From the NCBI RefSeq assembly GCF_021401135.1, contig NZ_JACBFO010000007.1:62001-126000 (forward strand): a stretch of DNA of 64,000 nt. Reading direction: 5' to 3'. Shown piece by piece: positions 45,917 to 58,268 of the stretch; the first letter of the stretch is position 1; each line of letters starts with the position of its first letter. Made by a program: the position numbers and the translations under genes. The notes under the pieces were generated by a model, which did not search any database, was not told the DNA's origin, and saw nothing but the letters and a program-made list of their open reading frames with translations. Origin of the DNA: Azonexus sp. R2A61. GTDB lineage: Bacteria; Pseudomonadota; Gammaproteobacteria; Burkholderiales; Rhodocyclaceae.

Positions 45917-47107
45917 GTGAATCCCCATCTCGCCCAACTCCAGCCCTACCCCTTCGAAAAACTGCGCGCGCTGTTTGCCGGCGTGACGCCGAATCCGGAT
46001 TACGCGGAGATCAAGCTGTCGATCGGCGAGCCGCAGCACGCCACCCCGCCGTTCATCATGGAAGCGCTGCAGCACAACCTGATCGGCCTGGCCAATTACC
46101 CGACGACACTGGGCATCCCGGCGCTGCGCCATGCCATCGGCGAATGGTGCGGACGACGCTACGGCATCGCGCTGGATCCGGAAACCGAGATTCTTCCGGT
46201 CAACGGCTCGCGCGAGGCACTTTTCTCCTTCGCCCAGTCGGTGATCGACGCCAGCCGCCCGCGGCCCATCGTCGCCAGCCCGAATCCGTTCTACCAGATC
46301 TACGAAGGCGCCGCCTACCTGGCGGGCGCCGAACCGCGCTTCCTGAACAACCTGCCGGAAAACGGCTTCGCTTTCGACTACGAGCAACTGACACCCGAAG
46401 AATGGGCGCGCGTGCAACTGTTCTACGTCTGTTCGCCGGGCAATCCGACCGGCAAGGTGATGTCGCTGGACGACTGGAAAACGCTGTTCGAACTGTCCGA
46501 CAAGTACGGCTTCGTCATCGCCTCCGACGAATGCTATTCGGAAATCTACTTCGACGAGGCCAATCCGCCGATCGGCGGACTGCAGGCCGCCCGCTTGCTC
46601 GGTCGCTCGTTCGACCGGCTGGTGATGTTCTCCAGCCTGTCGAAACGCTCCAATGTGCCCGGCATGCGTTCCGGTTTCGTCGCCGGCGATGCCAAGCTGC
46701 TCAAGGCCTTCCTGCTCTACCGGACCTACCACGGCTGCGCGATGGCGCCACCGGTCCAGGCCGCGTCGGTCGCCGCGTGGAACGACGAGGCGCACGTGCT
46801 CGACAACCGCAATCAATACCGCGAGAAATTTGCCGCCTGCACGCCGTTGACCGCAGAAGTGCTCGGTACCGCCATGCCCGACGCCGGCTTCTACCTGTGG
46901 GCCCGGACGCCGATCGCCGACACCGACTTCGCCCGCGGCCTGCTCGAACACTATAATGTCGTGGTTCTGCCCGGCAGCTTCCTGGCACGCGAGTCGCAAG
47001 GCGTCAATCCGGGAGAAAATTTCATCCGCATCGCGCTGGTTGCCGGTCTCGGGGAATGCCTCGAAGCGGTCCGGCGTATCCGCGAGTTCGCCAAGAAACT
47101 CGCCTGA
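45917..47107 (+). CDS. dapC: Succinyldiaminopimelate transaminase
   Basis: DapC transfers an amino group from glutamate to N-succinyl-2-amino-6-ketopimelate in lysine and peptidoglycan precursor synthesis. The 396-residue class I aminotransferase has the PLP Lys in [18 protein letters not shown], with [10 protein letters not shown] and [13 protein letters not shown] upstream. The start is GTG at 45917. It is followed 25 bases later by dapD, and then by dapE after pilU, so the succinylase branch is encoded in order. Confidence 0.93.
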   Translation: MNPHLAQLQPYPFEKLRALFAGVTPNPDYAEIKLSIGEPQHATPPFIMEALQHNLIGLANYPTTLGIPALRHAIGEWCGRRYGIALDPETEILPVNGSREALFSFAQSVIDASRPRPIVASPNPFYQIYEGAAYLAGAEPRFLNNLPENGFAFDYEQLTPEEWARVQLFYVCSPGNPTGKVMSLDDWKTLFELSDKYGFVIASDECYSEIYFDEANPPIGGLQAARLLGRSFDRLVMFSSLSKRSNVPGMRSGFVAGDAKLLKAFLLYRTYHGCAMAPPVQAASVAAWNDEAHVLDNRNQYREKFAACTPLTAEVLGTAMPDAGFYLWARTPIADTDFARGLLEHYNVVVLPGSFLARESQGVNPGENFIRIALVAGLGECLEAVRRIREFAKKLA

Positions 47108-47132
47108 CAATCACCATCAAGAGAGAAAGCAC

Positions 47133-47948
<816 letters not shown>

Positions 47949-47974
47949 CCCCACTTCCCGCGAAGGCCAGGGCC

Positions 47975-51197
<3,223 letters not shown>

Positions 51198-51220
51198 GCG
51201 GAGATGAAAGGAGTCTGCTG

Positions 51221-51793
51221 ATGCCAACTTGCTGGATCATTGCCGGTCCCAATGGCGCCGGCAAGACTACCTTTGCCCTGAAGTATCTCCCCTTGGTCGC
51301 AAAATGCTCGCGCTTTGTTAATGCCGATCTGATCGCAGCAGGCTTGTCACCACTCGCCCCTGAGCAGGAATTGGTCAATGCCAGTCGAATTTTTCTCAGC
51401 GAGATTGAGCAGAACATTACCACCGGCTCAGACTTTGCCTTTGAAACCACGCTTTCCGGACGTAGCTATCTGAGGCTGATACAACGCCTGCGAGCAACCG
51501 GATGGCAAGTAGAACTGATCTATCTCGCTTTACCCAATCTGGAAGTATCACGCCAGCGTGTCGCAGAGCGAGTCGCTCACGGTGGGCATAACATTCCTAG
51601 CAAAGCAATTGAGCGCCGTTTTTCGCGTAGCTTGAGCAACCTCTTCAACGAGTTTTCAGCTGTCGTGGATAACTGCCGCTGCTTTATGAACGATGGACCC
51701 TGTCCGCAACTCGTTTTTGAACAACGCGGCGATTTTCGCTATATCGTTAAACAAGCGCTTTACCAAAACCTACTCCAAGAGACCAAGCGATGA
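51221..51793 (+). CDS. Zeta-toxin-like P-loop kinase
   Basis: The 190-residue protein begins [19 protein letters not shown] (Walker A at residues 9-17), then [34 protein letters not shown] and an Arg-rich segment ([25 protein letters not shown] quoted in part), the layout of zeta-toxin-like nucleotide kinases. Zeta toxins phosphorylate UDP-N-acetylglucosamine; that activity here is not proven. An AGGAG precedes the ATG. Base composition is clearly less GC-rich than prmB before it, and the stop overlaps a 65-codon partner gene (ATGA). Confidence 0.75.
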   Translation: MPTCWIIAGPNGAGKTTFALKYLPLVAKCSRFVNADLIAAGLSPLAPEQELVNASRIFLSEIEQNITTGSDFAFETTLSGRSYLRLIQRLRATGWQVELIYLALPNLEVSRQRVAERVAHGGHNIPSKAIERRFSRSLSNLFNEFSAVVDNCRCFMNDGPCPQLVFEQRGDFRYIVKQALYQNLLQETKR

Positions 51794-51987
51794 CCATCGT
51801 TCCATCACAGCCTTCCGATCAAGCCAAGGCAATACTGGAATCGCTGCGCCAGGCAGTTCACGAAACGCTCGAACGCAAGCAACGTCTCGGTCAGTACGCA
51901 GTCATCTGGGAAGATGGCGAGTTACGCCTCATCGGCGCCGAGTCGGATCAGGCCGCTCCCAAGGCAATTGCCCATAGCAATCGCTGA
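51790..51987 (+). CDS. Small partner protein of the zeta-like kinase
   Basis: The 65-residue protein has a charged helix ([24 protein letters not shown]) followed by a short strand-like [14 protein letters not shown]. It shares the lower GC of the kinase gene and overlaps its stop, so the two form a translational pair. An antitoxin or regulatory partner is possible from position and size alone. The downstream gene continues in the same reading frame after this gene's TGA. Confidence 0.6.
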   Translation: MTIVPSQPSDQAKAILESLRQAVHETLERKQRLGQYAVIWEDGELRLIGAESDQAAPKAIAHSNR

Positions 51988-51990
51988 CCC

Positions 51991-52863
51991 TTGCCAGAAA
52001 AACTCTACGAACTCCCCAGCCCGTTCGAGATCGAGACCGGCACGGTCCTGATGCTCGAACCGGCCTGGACGCGGGCCGGCGAACTGCGCGCCCAGTTGCT
52101 CGACGAAAGCTACCCCAAGCCCTTCATCATCGACGACGGCAAGTCGCGCTATCTCTACTTCAATGTCCGCCTGATGCAGAGCGAGATGGCGCTGAAGGCG
52201 CCGCACGACCTCGCCTTGCGCTACACGCAGAAGATGATGGGCTTCCTGCTCTTCCATCCGCGGCCCAAGCGCATCGCATTGATCGGCCTGGGCGGCGGTT
52301 CGATCGTCAAGTTCTGCCACCGCCGCCTGCCCGGCGTGCACATCACCGCCGTCGAACTCGACCCCGACGTGATCGCGCTGCGCGACGCCTTCTTTGTTCC
52401 TGCCGACGACGAACGCCTGCAGATCGTCGAAGGCGACGGTGCCGCCTTCATCGAAGAAACCGAAAAAGGCATCGATGCCCTCCTCGTAGACGCCTTCGAC
52501 CGCACCGGCTTCGCCCCGGCGCTGGCCAACCGCGAGTTCTTCGAAAACGCCTACGCCAAGCTCTCCGGCAATGGCGTGCTGGTGGTCAACCTGGCCGGCG
52601 ACAAGGAAAGCTACGCCGGGCTGATCGGCGAGGCGATGCACGTCTTCGACGACCAGGTGATCGTCATCTCGGTGCCCGACGACGGCAACCACATCCTCTA
52701 CGCCTTCAAGGAAAAGTACTTCGAACCGCGCTGGCGCTGGCTGCACAACCACGCCAAGGAACTGCGCGCCCGCCTCGGTCTCGACTTCCCGGCCTTCGCG
52801 CAGAAGATGGAACGCTCGGCCAAGCTCGGCTTCGCCCGGCGCGAGGCGATCCGCGGCCGGTAA
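51991..52863 (+). CDS. Spermidine-synthase-like protein
   Basis: The 290-residue protein has a polyamine-synthase-type Rossmann fold: KRIALIGLGGGSIVKFCHR (about 90-108), HITAVELDPDVIALRD, IVEGDGAAFI and ALLVDAFDRTG. It lacks the full acceptor-site pattern of true SpeE, so another aminopropyl or methyl transfer is possible. The frame opens right after a TGA, with TTG at 51991 as the first start. ATG at 52051 would lose 20 residues. It sits next to the low-GC pair, whose insertion may have changed its 5' end. Confidence 0.75.
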   Translation: MPEKLYELPSPFEIETGTVLMLEPAWTRAGELRAQLLDESYPKPFIIDDGKSRYLYFNVRLMQSEMALKAPHDLALRYTQKMMGFLLFHPRPKRIALIGLGGGSIVKFCHRRLPGVHITAVELDPDVIALRDAFFVPADDERLQIVEGDGAAFIEETEKGIDALLVDAFDRTGFAPALANREFFENAYAKLSGNGVLVVNLAGDKESYAGLIGEAMHVFDDQVIVISVPDDGNHILYAFKEKYFEPRWRWLHNHAKELRARLGLDFPAFAQKMERSAKLGFARREAIRGR

Positions 52864-52977
52864 ACGGTTTTTGCCGGAATTCCACGGTCGACCGCAAATT
52901 CCGCGAATTTTGCCGACGCGGCACAACTGGCATGCTGTTTGCGATGACTCCACATCCATCAACTGCGGAGTTTCCCG

Positions 52978-53478
52978 ATGATCGTCACTGGCACCCAAGC
53001 CACGCTTTCCGCCTGGAATACCGGCAAAACCACCGATAACGGGCGGCAAACCGCTGCCGCCGCAGCGGCAAGTTTTACCGAACCAGTCAGCATTTCCAGT
53101 GCCGCCCGCCAGGCGCTGGCGGCCGACGGCGCGAGCAGTGCCATCGAGCAATACGCGATTCCGGGCTGGCTCGCCGATTTCGGGGTCTCCCTCAATGACA
53201 AGCTTGGCACCAACGGCAACGGGGTCGCCGACAAATATCCGGAAGCCACCGCCGCCGCGCAGAGCGACCGCAAGGCCTATGCGCAGGGCATCGACAGCCA
53301 TTACCGCTCGCTACTGGAGGACAACGGCATCACCGACACCGCCAGCCACTACCAGAACCTGATCGTCGATCAGGCGGCAAGCGAAAAGCTGCAGCAGCAG
53401 ATGCTCGAGCGGATCAAGGCCGATCCGGCGCTGATGGCGCTGCTCCCCAGAATGGGCAAAGCACACCTGGTTGCCTAG
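52978..53478 (+). CDS. Unknown protein with N-terminal VSIS motif (166 residues)
   Basis: The protein starts MIVTGTQATLSAW, with low-complexity Ala/Thr sequence and then EPVSISSAARQALAADG (about residues 37-53). The body is soluble and helical, with no Cys and no signal peptide. GCGGAG precedes the ATG. It is immediately followed by another gene whose product starts MIVDRSS and has the same motif, so the two are probably diverged relatives. A GTCGACCGCA word lies 82 bases upstream. Function unknown. Confidence 0.65.
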   Translation: MIVTGTQATLSAWNTGKTTDNGRQTAAAAAASFTEPVSISSAARQALAADGASSAIEQYAIPGWLADFGVSLNDKLGTNGNGVADKYPEATAAAQSDRKAYAQGIDSHYRSLLEDNGITDTASHYQNLIVDQAASEKLQQQMLERIKADPALMALLPRMGKAHLVA

Positions 53479-53509
53479 CGCACAACATCGCCCGCATGAA
53501 GGAGCAAGC

Positions 53510-54142
53510 ATGATCGTCGACAGAAGCAGCCTGCCGTCCGGCATCCATGGCACGACCATCGGCGCGGTCCGTGCCGTCGGAACACTCAACGGGAACAACG
53601 CCCCGGCAACGCTGGCCGACAAGGTCAGCATTTCCAACGCAGCCCGTGCCCTGCTCGCCAGCGAATCGGCGGCTAACGACCCGCGCCTGGCCGCGATCAA
53701 GGCAAAGCCGGCGCTCGAACGCAGCGCCGCCGATACCGAATACCTGCTGACCAACGACAAGCGCCTGGCCGAAATCAACGCCAAGGACCCACAAACCCTG
53801 ACCGCCGACGAAATCGACTACATGCAGAAGGCCGCCGGCTTCGTGAACACCATGGCCAACCTGTCGGCCTCGGAAAAGGCCCTCTACGACGAGATGGTTG
53901 CCGCCGGCAACTACGACGCCGTCCAGGGCATGAACCTGATCGCGCTCGCCCGCCAGGGCATGGGCGGCCAGCAGGTGACGCTGCCGGACGGCAGCAGCTT
54001 CGATCCGACGAAAACCGAGATCACGCCGGAGAACATCCGCAAGCTTTTCGCACAGATGTTCGTCGACAGCGACGGCGCCTCGGCCCAGCGCCTGGGCGCG
54101 CTGGCCAGTTATCTGGAACGGCGATCGACGACCGGCGCCTGA
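53510..54142 (+). CDS. Unknown protein with N-terminal VSIS motif (210 residues)
   Basis: From the ATG at 53510, preceded by AAGGAGCAAGC, the 210-residue protein reads MIVDRSSLPSG, then LADKVSISNAARALLASES (about 36-54) and a helical body with KALYDEMVAAGNYDAVQ and a C-terminal ITPENIRKLFAQMF. It has no signal peptide, Cys or membrane span. The motif matches that of the preceding gene and of the gene at 44847. FlgM-type and some secreted proteins carry similar short serine motifs, but no assignment is safe. Confidence 0.65.
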   Translation: MIVDRSSLPSGIHGTTIGAVRAVGTLNGNNAPATLADKVSISNAARALLASESAANDPRLAAIKAKPALERSAADTEYLLTNDKRLAEINAKDPQTLTADEIDYMQKAAGFVNTMANLSASEKALYDEMVAAGNYDAVQGMNLIALARQGMGGQQVTLPDGSSFDPTKTEITPENIRKLFAQMFVDSDGASAQRLGALASYLERRSTTGA

Positions 54143-54197
54143 GCAAACCCGAATCGGCCGCCGCAAACGCCGGGCGACATCGTCGCCGGCAACGCCG

Positions 54198-54722
54198 TCA
54201 GTTCAGGCCGGGGCCGTAGTCGAGCGTATAAACCGCATCGCCCATCGAGGTTTCGGTGCTGCTCACCGCATAATCGGCGCGCTGACTGCACTGCCAGCCA
54301 GGCCGAGCGGGGTCGTTCGATTTGTTGTGGCAGGCGACGGGCTCGAGCCTGACTTCGCGCCACGAGGCTTTACCGTGTTTCCCTGCCGCATGGCGCGCAA
54401 CGGCATCCCTGAACAGCGTTTCCTGGTGGGCTCGCGTTTTCGCCACCTGGTCCCGGGCCTCCTGCTCGCTCGGCCGGCCAGGCTGACTCCTGAAACGGTA
54501 TTTGACAGTCCATTGGTACAGCGGCAGCGGGCTGGCGGCAGACGCAGATGCAGCCGATGTCTCCCGAGCCAGTGCGGCCCGCCGCATCCGTTCCTGGGTC
54601 TCGGCCATCGCCAGCTTTGTCCTGGATTCCGCCGCATCGCGGGCTTCATCCGCACGCTGGCGAGTTTCCTGTTCCCGTTTCCGGCGCGCCCGCTCATTCG
54701 CTTCCGTCTGGATGTCGGCCAT
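54198..54722 (-). CDS. Unknown coiled-coil protein
   Basis: The 174-residue protein begins with a strongly charged helix (ERARRKREQETRQRADEARD to about residue 50), a Ser/Ala linker and a C-terminal part with two Cys (VACHNKSN, GWQCSQRADYAV). There is no clear signal peptide. It is followed on the other strand by the 210-residue unknown gene and lies downstream of a Sel1-type gene. Function unknown. Confidence 0.55.
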   Translation of the reverse strand: MADIQTEANERARRKREQETRQRADEARDAAESRTKLAMAETQERMRRAALARETSAASASAASPLPLYQWTVKYRFRSQPGRPSEQEARDQVAKTRAHQETLFRDAVARHAAGKHGKASWREVRLEPVACHNKSNDPARPGWQCSQRADYAVSSTETSMGDAVYTLDYGPGLN

Positions 54723-54767
54723 CGCCCGATCATGAATTCTGGATACGCGTGCGCTATTGCGCTGGAA

Positions 54768-55439
54768 TTAAGTCAGGCCTTCGGCAATCCCTTGCGCTGC
54801 CCAGTTGCCGTTCGATGCCCGGTTTTCCTCCTGCTCGCGGCGAAATTCCTCTTCTGCCGCAGCGCGTTGCGCGGCTTTTTCGGCTTGCTCGGCCGCGCGT
54901 TCGGCTTCCCGGAGCGGTGCTTCGATTTCCGCGATGGTCCGGGTCAGCGCTTCGTAACGACGCAGCGAAACCTCGTCGCCGTTCATCCGTGCCTGGTCGT
55001 ACCAGTATTGCGCCTGCTTCATGTCCGAGGCTTCATAAATCTCGCCCAGACGACGCTGGGCCAGCACGTATTGCTGTCGGGCCGAGCGCGTGTACCACGC
55101 GACCGCCTCACGCGGCGATTGCACCACGCCGGCTCCCTGCTCGTGGAGATAGCCCATGTTGTACTGCCCGACCCGGTTGCCATTCTCGGCCGACAGCTTC
55201 GTCCAGATCGCTGCGGCAGCAGGATTCTTCTTGACGCCTTGCCCGTTGAAGATCATTTCGCCGAGCAAGCGCTGCGCCTCGTCATCACCGCCATCGGCCA
55301 GCGGTGTCAGGATGCGCAGCGCCTCCGGGTATCGTTTGGCGCCCAGTGCTCCGATGCCGTCGGCCAGCGTGTTGGCAACGGCCGACGCGGGTAGCAGGCC
55401 GATCGCCAGACAGAGCAACATCCATCCGCTTTTCTTCAT
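54768..55439 (-). CDS. Exported Sel1-repeat protein
   Basis: The 223-residue protein has a signal peptide (MKKSGWMLLCLAIGLLPASAVA, cut before Asn), then three or so Sel1-like helical pairs: QRLLGEMIFNGQGVKKNPAAAAIW, VGQYNMGYLHEQGAGVVQSPREAVAWY and AQRRLGEIYEASDMKQAQYWY (quoted in parts). A Glu/Ala-rich helix closes it. Such periplasmic repeats bind other proteins. It lies 18 bases after the next unknown gene on the same strand, probably in one transcript. Confidence 0.75.
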   Translation of the reverse strand: MKKSGWMLLCLAIGLLPASAVANTLADGIGALGAKRYPEALRILTPLADGGDDEAQRLLGEMIFNGQGVKKNPAAAAIWTKLSAENGNRVGQYNMGYLHEQGAGVVQSPREAVAWYTRSARQQYVLAQRRLGEIYEASDMKQAQYWYDQARMNGDEVSLRRYEALTRTIAEIEAPLREAERAAEQAEKAAQRAAAEEEFRREQEENRASNGNWAAQGIAEGLT

Positions 55440-55457
55440 CGTTCCCTCGTTGACCGG

Positions 55458-55997
55458 TCAGAACGGTTCGTTCGGTTTTTTCGCCGACTTGGCCAATTCC
55501 GCCTGACGGTTCGCCGCTTCCTGCGCTCGGCAAAGATTGGCGGCATGAATGAATGCGTTGGCCAATCGTGATTGCATCGACTCATCGAGCGTATCGAACT
55601 GCAACATCCAGGTGAAGACCTTGGCGATCTCTCGCTGCTCGGGCAACAGCGCCGCAATCGTCGCTCGATCGCCATTCATCACTTTTGTGACAACAGGTCC
55701 CTGAATAGCGTCAAAACTGCGCTTGCCAGCCGCAGTGATCTTTTTGGCACCAGCGATGGTTGTGATGGCATTTTTCGACCGGTCATCCGACAGATCGGCC
55801 AGAGATCCGTCGTACACCATGAAATGCACCGCATCGTAATCGACGATGTTGGTATTTGCAGACACGACAGAAAATCTGCAGCCGTCGAAGAAAGCTTCAT
55901 AACGGTAACGGGTCTTGTAATCGGGCCTGTCCGGAAACATGGAATTTGGATTGGCATGCAGGCCGATTTCGCGCAATTTTTCGACGATCACCGCCAA
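55458..55997 (-). CDS. Unknown protein, uncertain start
   Basis: The 179-residue frame opens with a TTG at 55997 (AVIVEKLREIGLHANPN) and has no ATG until Met20. I see no recognisable domain. The segment DYDAVHFMVYDGSLADLSDDRSKNAI and a helical C-terminus are the main features. An ATG at 56040 lies just upstream in another frame (reading MKAFGFDRIL), so a frameshift or a lost N-terminus is possible. It is the first gene of the three-gene minus-strand group. Lower GC than pepD upstream. Confidence 0.5.
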   Translation of the reverse strand: MAVIVEKLREIGLHANPNSMFPDRPDYKTRYRYEAFFDGCRFSVVSANTNIVDYDAVHFMVYDGSLADLSDDRSKNAITTIAGAKKITAAGKRSFDAIQGPVVTKVMNGDRATIAALLPEQREIAKVFTWMLQFDTLDESMQSRLANAFIHAANLCRAQEAANRQAELAKSAKKPNEPF

Positions 55998-56119
55998 ACG
56001 GCGGCTTTCGCAAGATTCTATCGAAGCCGAACGCCTTCATGTCGAGCTAACCCCGACCAATCCTTGGCCGAAGAAAGGCTCGGGATGACGACGAATTGCC
56101 GGCACGCCGGACGACGCGA

Positions 56120-57577
56120 TCAACCGCCCGCGATTTCCCCCAGGACTGCCGCCAGCAGCCTTGCGCAATGCCCCACCGACGCCACCTCGACGCGCTCGCC
56201 CGGCGCATGCGCGCCGTGGATGGTCGGGCCGAAGGAGACGATGTCGAGGCCCGGATACTTGGCGCCGATCAGCCCGCATTCGAGGCCGGCGTGGATCACC
56301 TGGACCGTCGAATCACCGCCGAAATCGCGCTTGAACACCGCCTGACAGGTCTGCAGCAGCGCCGAGCCGGGATTCGGCGCCCAGCCCGGATACTGGCCGG
56401 ATTTTTCGGCCACCGTGCCGGACAGCGCGAACAGGCTGACGATCTCGTCGGCCAGCGCATCGGCCGCGCGGTCGACCAGCGAACGGACCATGAAATTGCA
56501 GTAGCCGGCTTCCGGCGTCAGTTCGACGATGCCGAGATTGTTCGAAGTTTCGACGACGCCCGCCACCTGCCGGCTGACCCGTTTGACGCCGTGCGGCGCG
56601 GCGTGCAGCGAGGCCAGCCAGACGAACTGTTCCTCGGCCCCGAGCACCGTCTGCGCCTCGGCCGTTTCGGACGACAGTTCGACGCCGTCGTCGACACCGC
56701 GCAAGCGTTCGCGCAGTTCGGCCTGATGGCCGGCCAGCCAGGCATCCAGGGGGCCGGCATCGGGCAGCGCCAGCACGGCGAAAGCCTCGCGCGGCAGCGC
56801 ATTGCGCGCCGTGCCGCCATGCAGCGACACCAGCCGGTACGGCAGGACGCCGGCCAGATCGTGCAGCGCGGTGACCAGCAGCTTGATCGCATTGCCGCGC
56901 TCTTCGTGGATGTTCACGCCGGAATGGCCGCCGCGCAGACCGCGCAGCGCGATCCGGCGCACCGTCCAGCCGGCCGGCAGCGGCTCGGCATCGCCGTCGC
57001 GGCGCACGTCGACGTCCAGCCCGCCGGCGCAGCCGAGATAGAACTCGCCCCAGGCTTCGGTATCGAGGTTGAGCATCAGGCTGGCGTCGAGCAGGCCCGC
57101 TTCGAGGCCGCGCGCGCCGCCCATGCCGGCTTCCTCGTCGACGGTGAGCAGCGCTTCCAGCGGCCCGTGGCGCAGGGTTTCGTCCGCCAGCGCGGCGAGG
57201 ATCAGCGCCACGCCGATGCCGTTGTCGGCGCCCAGCGTCGTCTGCTCGGCGATCAGCCAGCCGTCGCGCAGCACCGGCACGATGGCGTCGCGCGAGAAAT
57301 CGTGCGCGCTGTCGGCGTTCTTCTGGCAGACCATGTCGAGGTGCGCCTGCAGCACGACGGTCGGCGCGTGCTCGCAGCCGGGCGTCGCCGGCTTCTTCAA
57401 AATCAGGTTGCCGGCGCGGTCGACCGTGGCAGACAGGGATTTCTCCTCCGCCCAGGCCCGCAAACGGTCGCGCAGTGCGGCTTCGGCCTTGGATGCACGC
57501 GGTATCGCACAGAGCGTCGCAAAATGGCGCCAGACCGCGGTATCGGGCAGTTGCGTCCAGGGGGAAGGATGGGACAT
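56120..57577 (-). CDS. pepD: Aminoacyl-histidine dipeptidase (cytosol non-specific dipeptidase)
   Basis: The 485-residue M20 metallopeptidase cleaves dipeptides such as beta-Ala-His or Xaa-His. Zinc ligands and catalytic residues appear in VVLQAHLDMVCQKN, EQTTLGADNGIGVAL, LLTVDEEAGMGGARGL, LMLNLDTEAWGE and the C-terminal FGPTIHGAHAPGE. A GGHSGVNIHEERGNAIK lid segment is typical of PepD. It is a single-gene unit divergent from the deoxyribosyltransferase-like gene. Confidence 0.94.
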   Translation of the reverse strand: MSHPSPWTQLPDTAVWRHFATLCAIPRASKAEAALRDRLRAWAEEKSLSATVDRAGNLILKKPATPGCEHAPTVVLQAHLDMVCQKNADSAHDFSRDAIVPVLRDGWLIAEQTTLGADNGIGVALILAALADETLRHGPLEALLTVDEEAGMGGARGLEAGLLDASLMLNLDTEAWGEFYLGCAGGLDVDVRRDGDAEPLPAGWTVRRIALRGLRGGHSGVNIHEERGNAIKLLVTALHDLAGVLPYRLVSLHGGTARNALPREAFAVLALPDAGPLDAWLAGHQAELRERLRGVDDGVELSSETAEAQTVLGAEEQFVWLASLHAAPHGVKRVSRQVAGVVETSNNLGIVELTPEAGYCNFMVRSLVDRAADALADEIVSLFALSGTVAEKSGQYPGWAPNPGSALLQTCQAVFKRDFGGDSTVQVIHAGLECGLIGAKYPGLDIVSFGPTIHGAHAPGERVEVASVGHCARLLAAVLGEIAGG

Positions 57578-57686
57578 CGTGAAACTCCGGCGAATTCGTC
57601 AAACGCCGCAGCTTACCGGCGAAGCGGCCTGCGGTCGACGGCCTCGGACCGCTAGAATCCGGCTTTTCGCCCACCTCGTTCACGTC

Positions 57687-58184
57687 ATGAAAATCTATCT
57701 CGCCGGCCCCGACGTTTTCCGTCCCGACGCCCTCGCCCACTTTGCCGATGCTCGCGCCTTGCTCGCCGCCCACGGCCATCAGGCGCTGGTCCCGCTGGAC
57801 AACGAGGAAACCACGGCCAGCGGCATCTACGCCGCCAACCTCGGCCTGATCCGGCAGGCCGACGCGGTGCTCGCCAACCTCAATCCGTTTCGCGGCAGCG
57901 AACCCGATGCCGGCACCGCCTTCGAAGTCGGCTTCGCGCTGGCGCTCGGCTTGCCGGTGATCGGCTATCTCGACGACGCGCGGCCGCAGATCGTCAAGCT
58001 GGCCGAACGCCAGGGCGGCGAACTGGCCCGACACAACGGCCGGCCGGTCGATGCCGACGGCCTCGGCGTCGAGGATTTCGGCCTGCCGCTCAACCTGATG
58101 CTGGCCGTCCCCTGTCCGATCGTCGAAGGCCGGCTGGCCGCCGCGCTGCAGGCGCTTGACGCGCGTTTTCCGGCAGCGACCTGA
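57687..58184 (+). CDS. Nucleoside 2-deoxyribosyltransferase-like protein
   Basis: The 165-residue protein begins MKIYLAGPDVFRPDAL and has ADAVLANLNPFRGSEPDAGTAFEVGFALALG with the family's catalytic Glu (in GTAFEVGFA) and substrate Asp (quoted in parts). It should cleave or transfer deoxyribose between bases, in nucleotide salvage or DNA precursor clean-up. A TAGAAT hexamer lies at 57653 and a GTCGACCGCA word (minus strand) at 57630 in the upstream gap. The ribosome site is weak. Confidence 0.85.
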   Translation: MKIYLAGPDVFRPDALAHFADARALLAAHGHQALVPLDNEETTASGIYAANLGLIRQADAVLANLNPFRGSEPDAGTAFEVGFALALGLPVIGYLDDARPQIVKLAERQGGELARHNGRPVDADGLGVEDFGLPLNLMLAVPCPIVEGRLAAALQALDARFPAAT

Positions 58185-58268
58185 GCCGCTCGAACATCGC
58201 GCCGGCGTTCGGCAATCCGCGTTACGGGCGGTCGGGAGCGGCGTCGTTCGGCGCCGCCGCGCCAGCGT

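Noticed and set aside
57578-57686. tRNA or small RNA in the pepD to deoxyribosyltransferase gap
   Set aside because: No cloverleaf or T-loop signature; the gap is explained by two gene starts, a TAGAAT hexamer and one copy of the dispersed word.
58185-58268. Additional small gene between the deoxyribosyltransferase-like and MFS genes
   Set aside because: No start with a ribosome site; the stretch holds a GC-rich hairpin between convergent genes.
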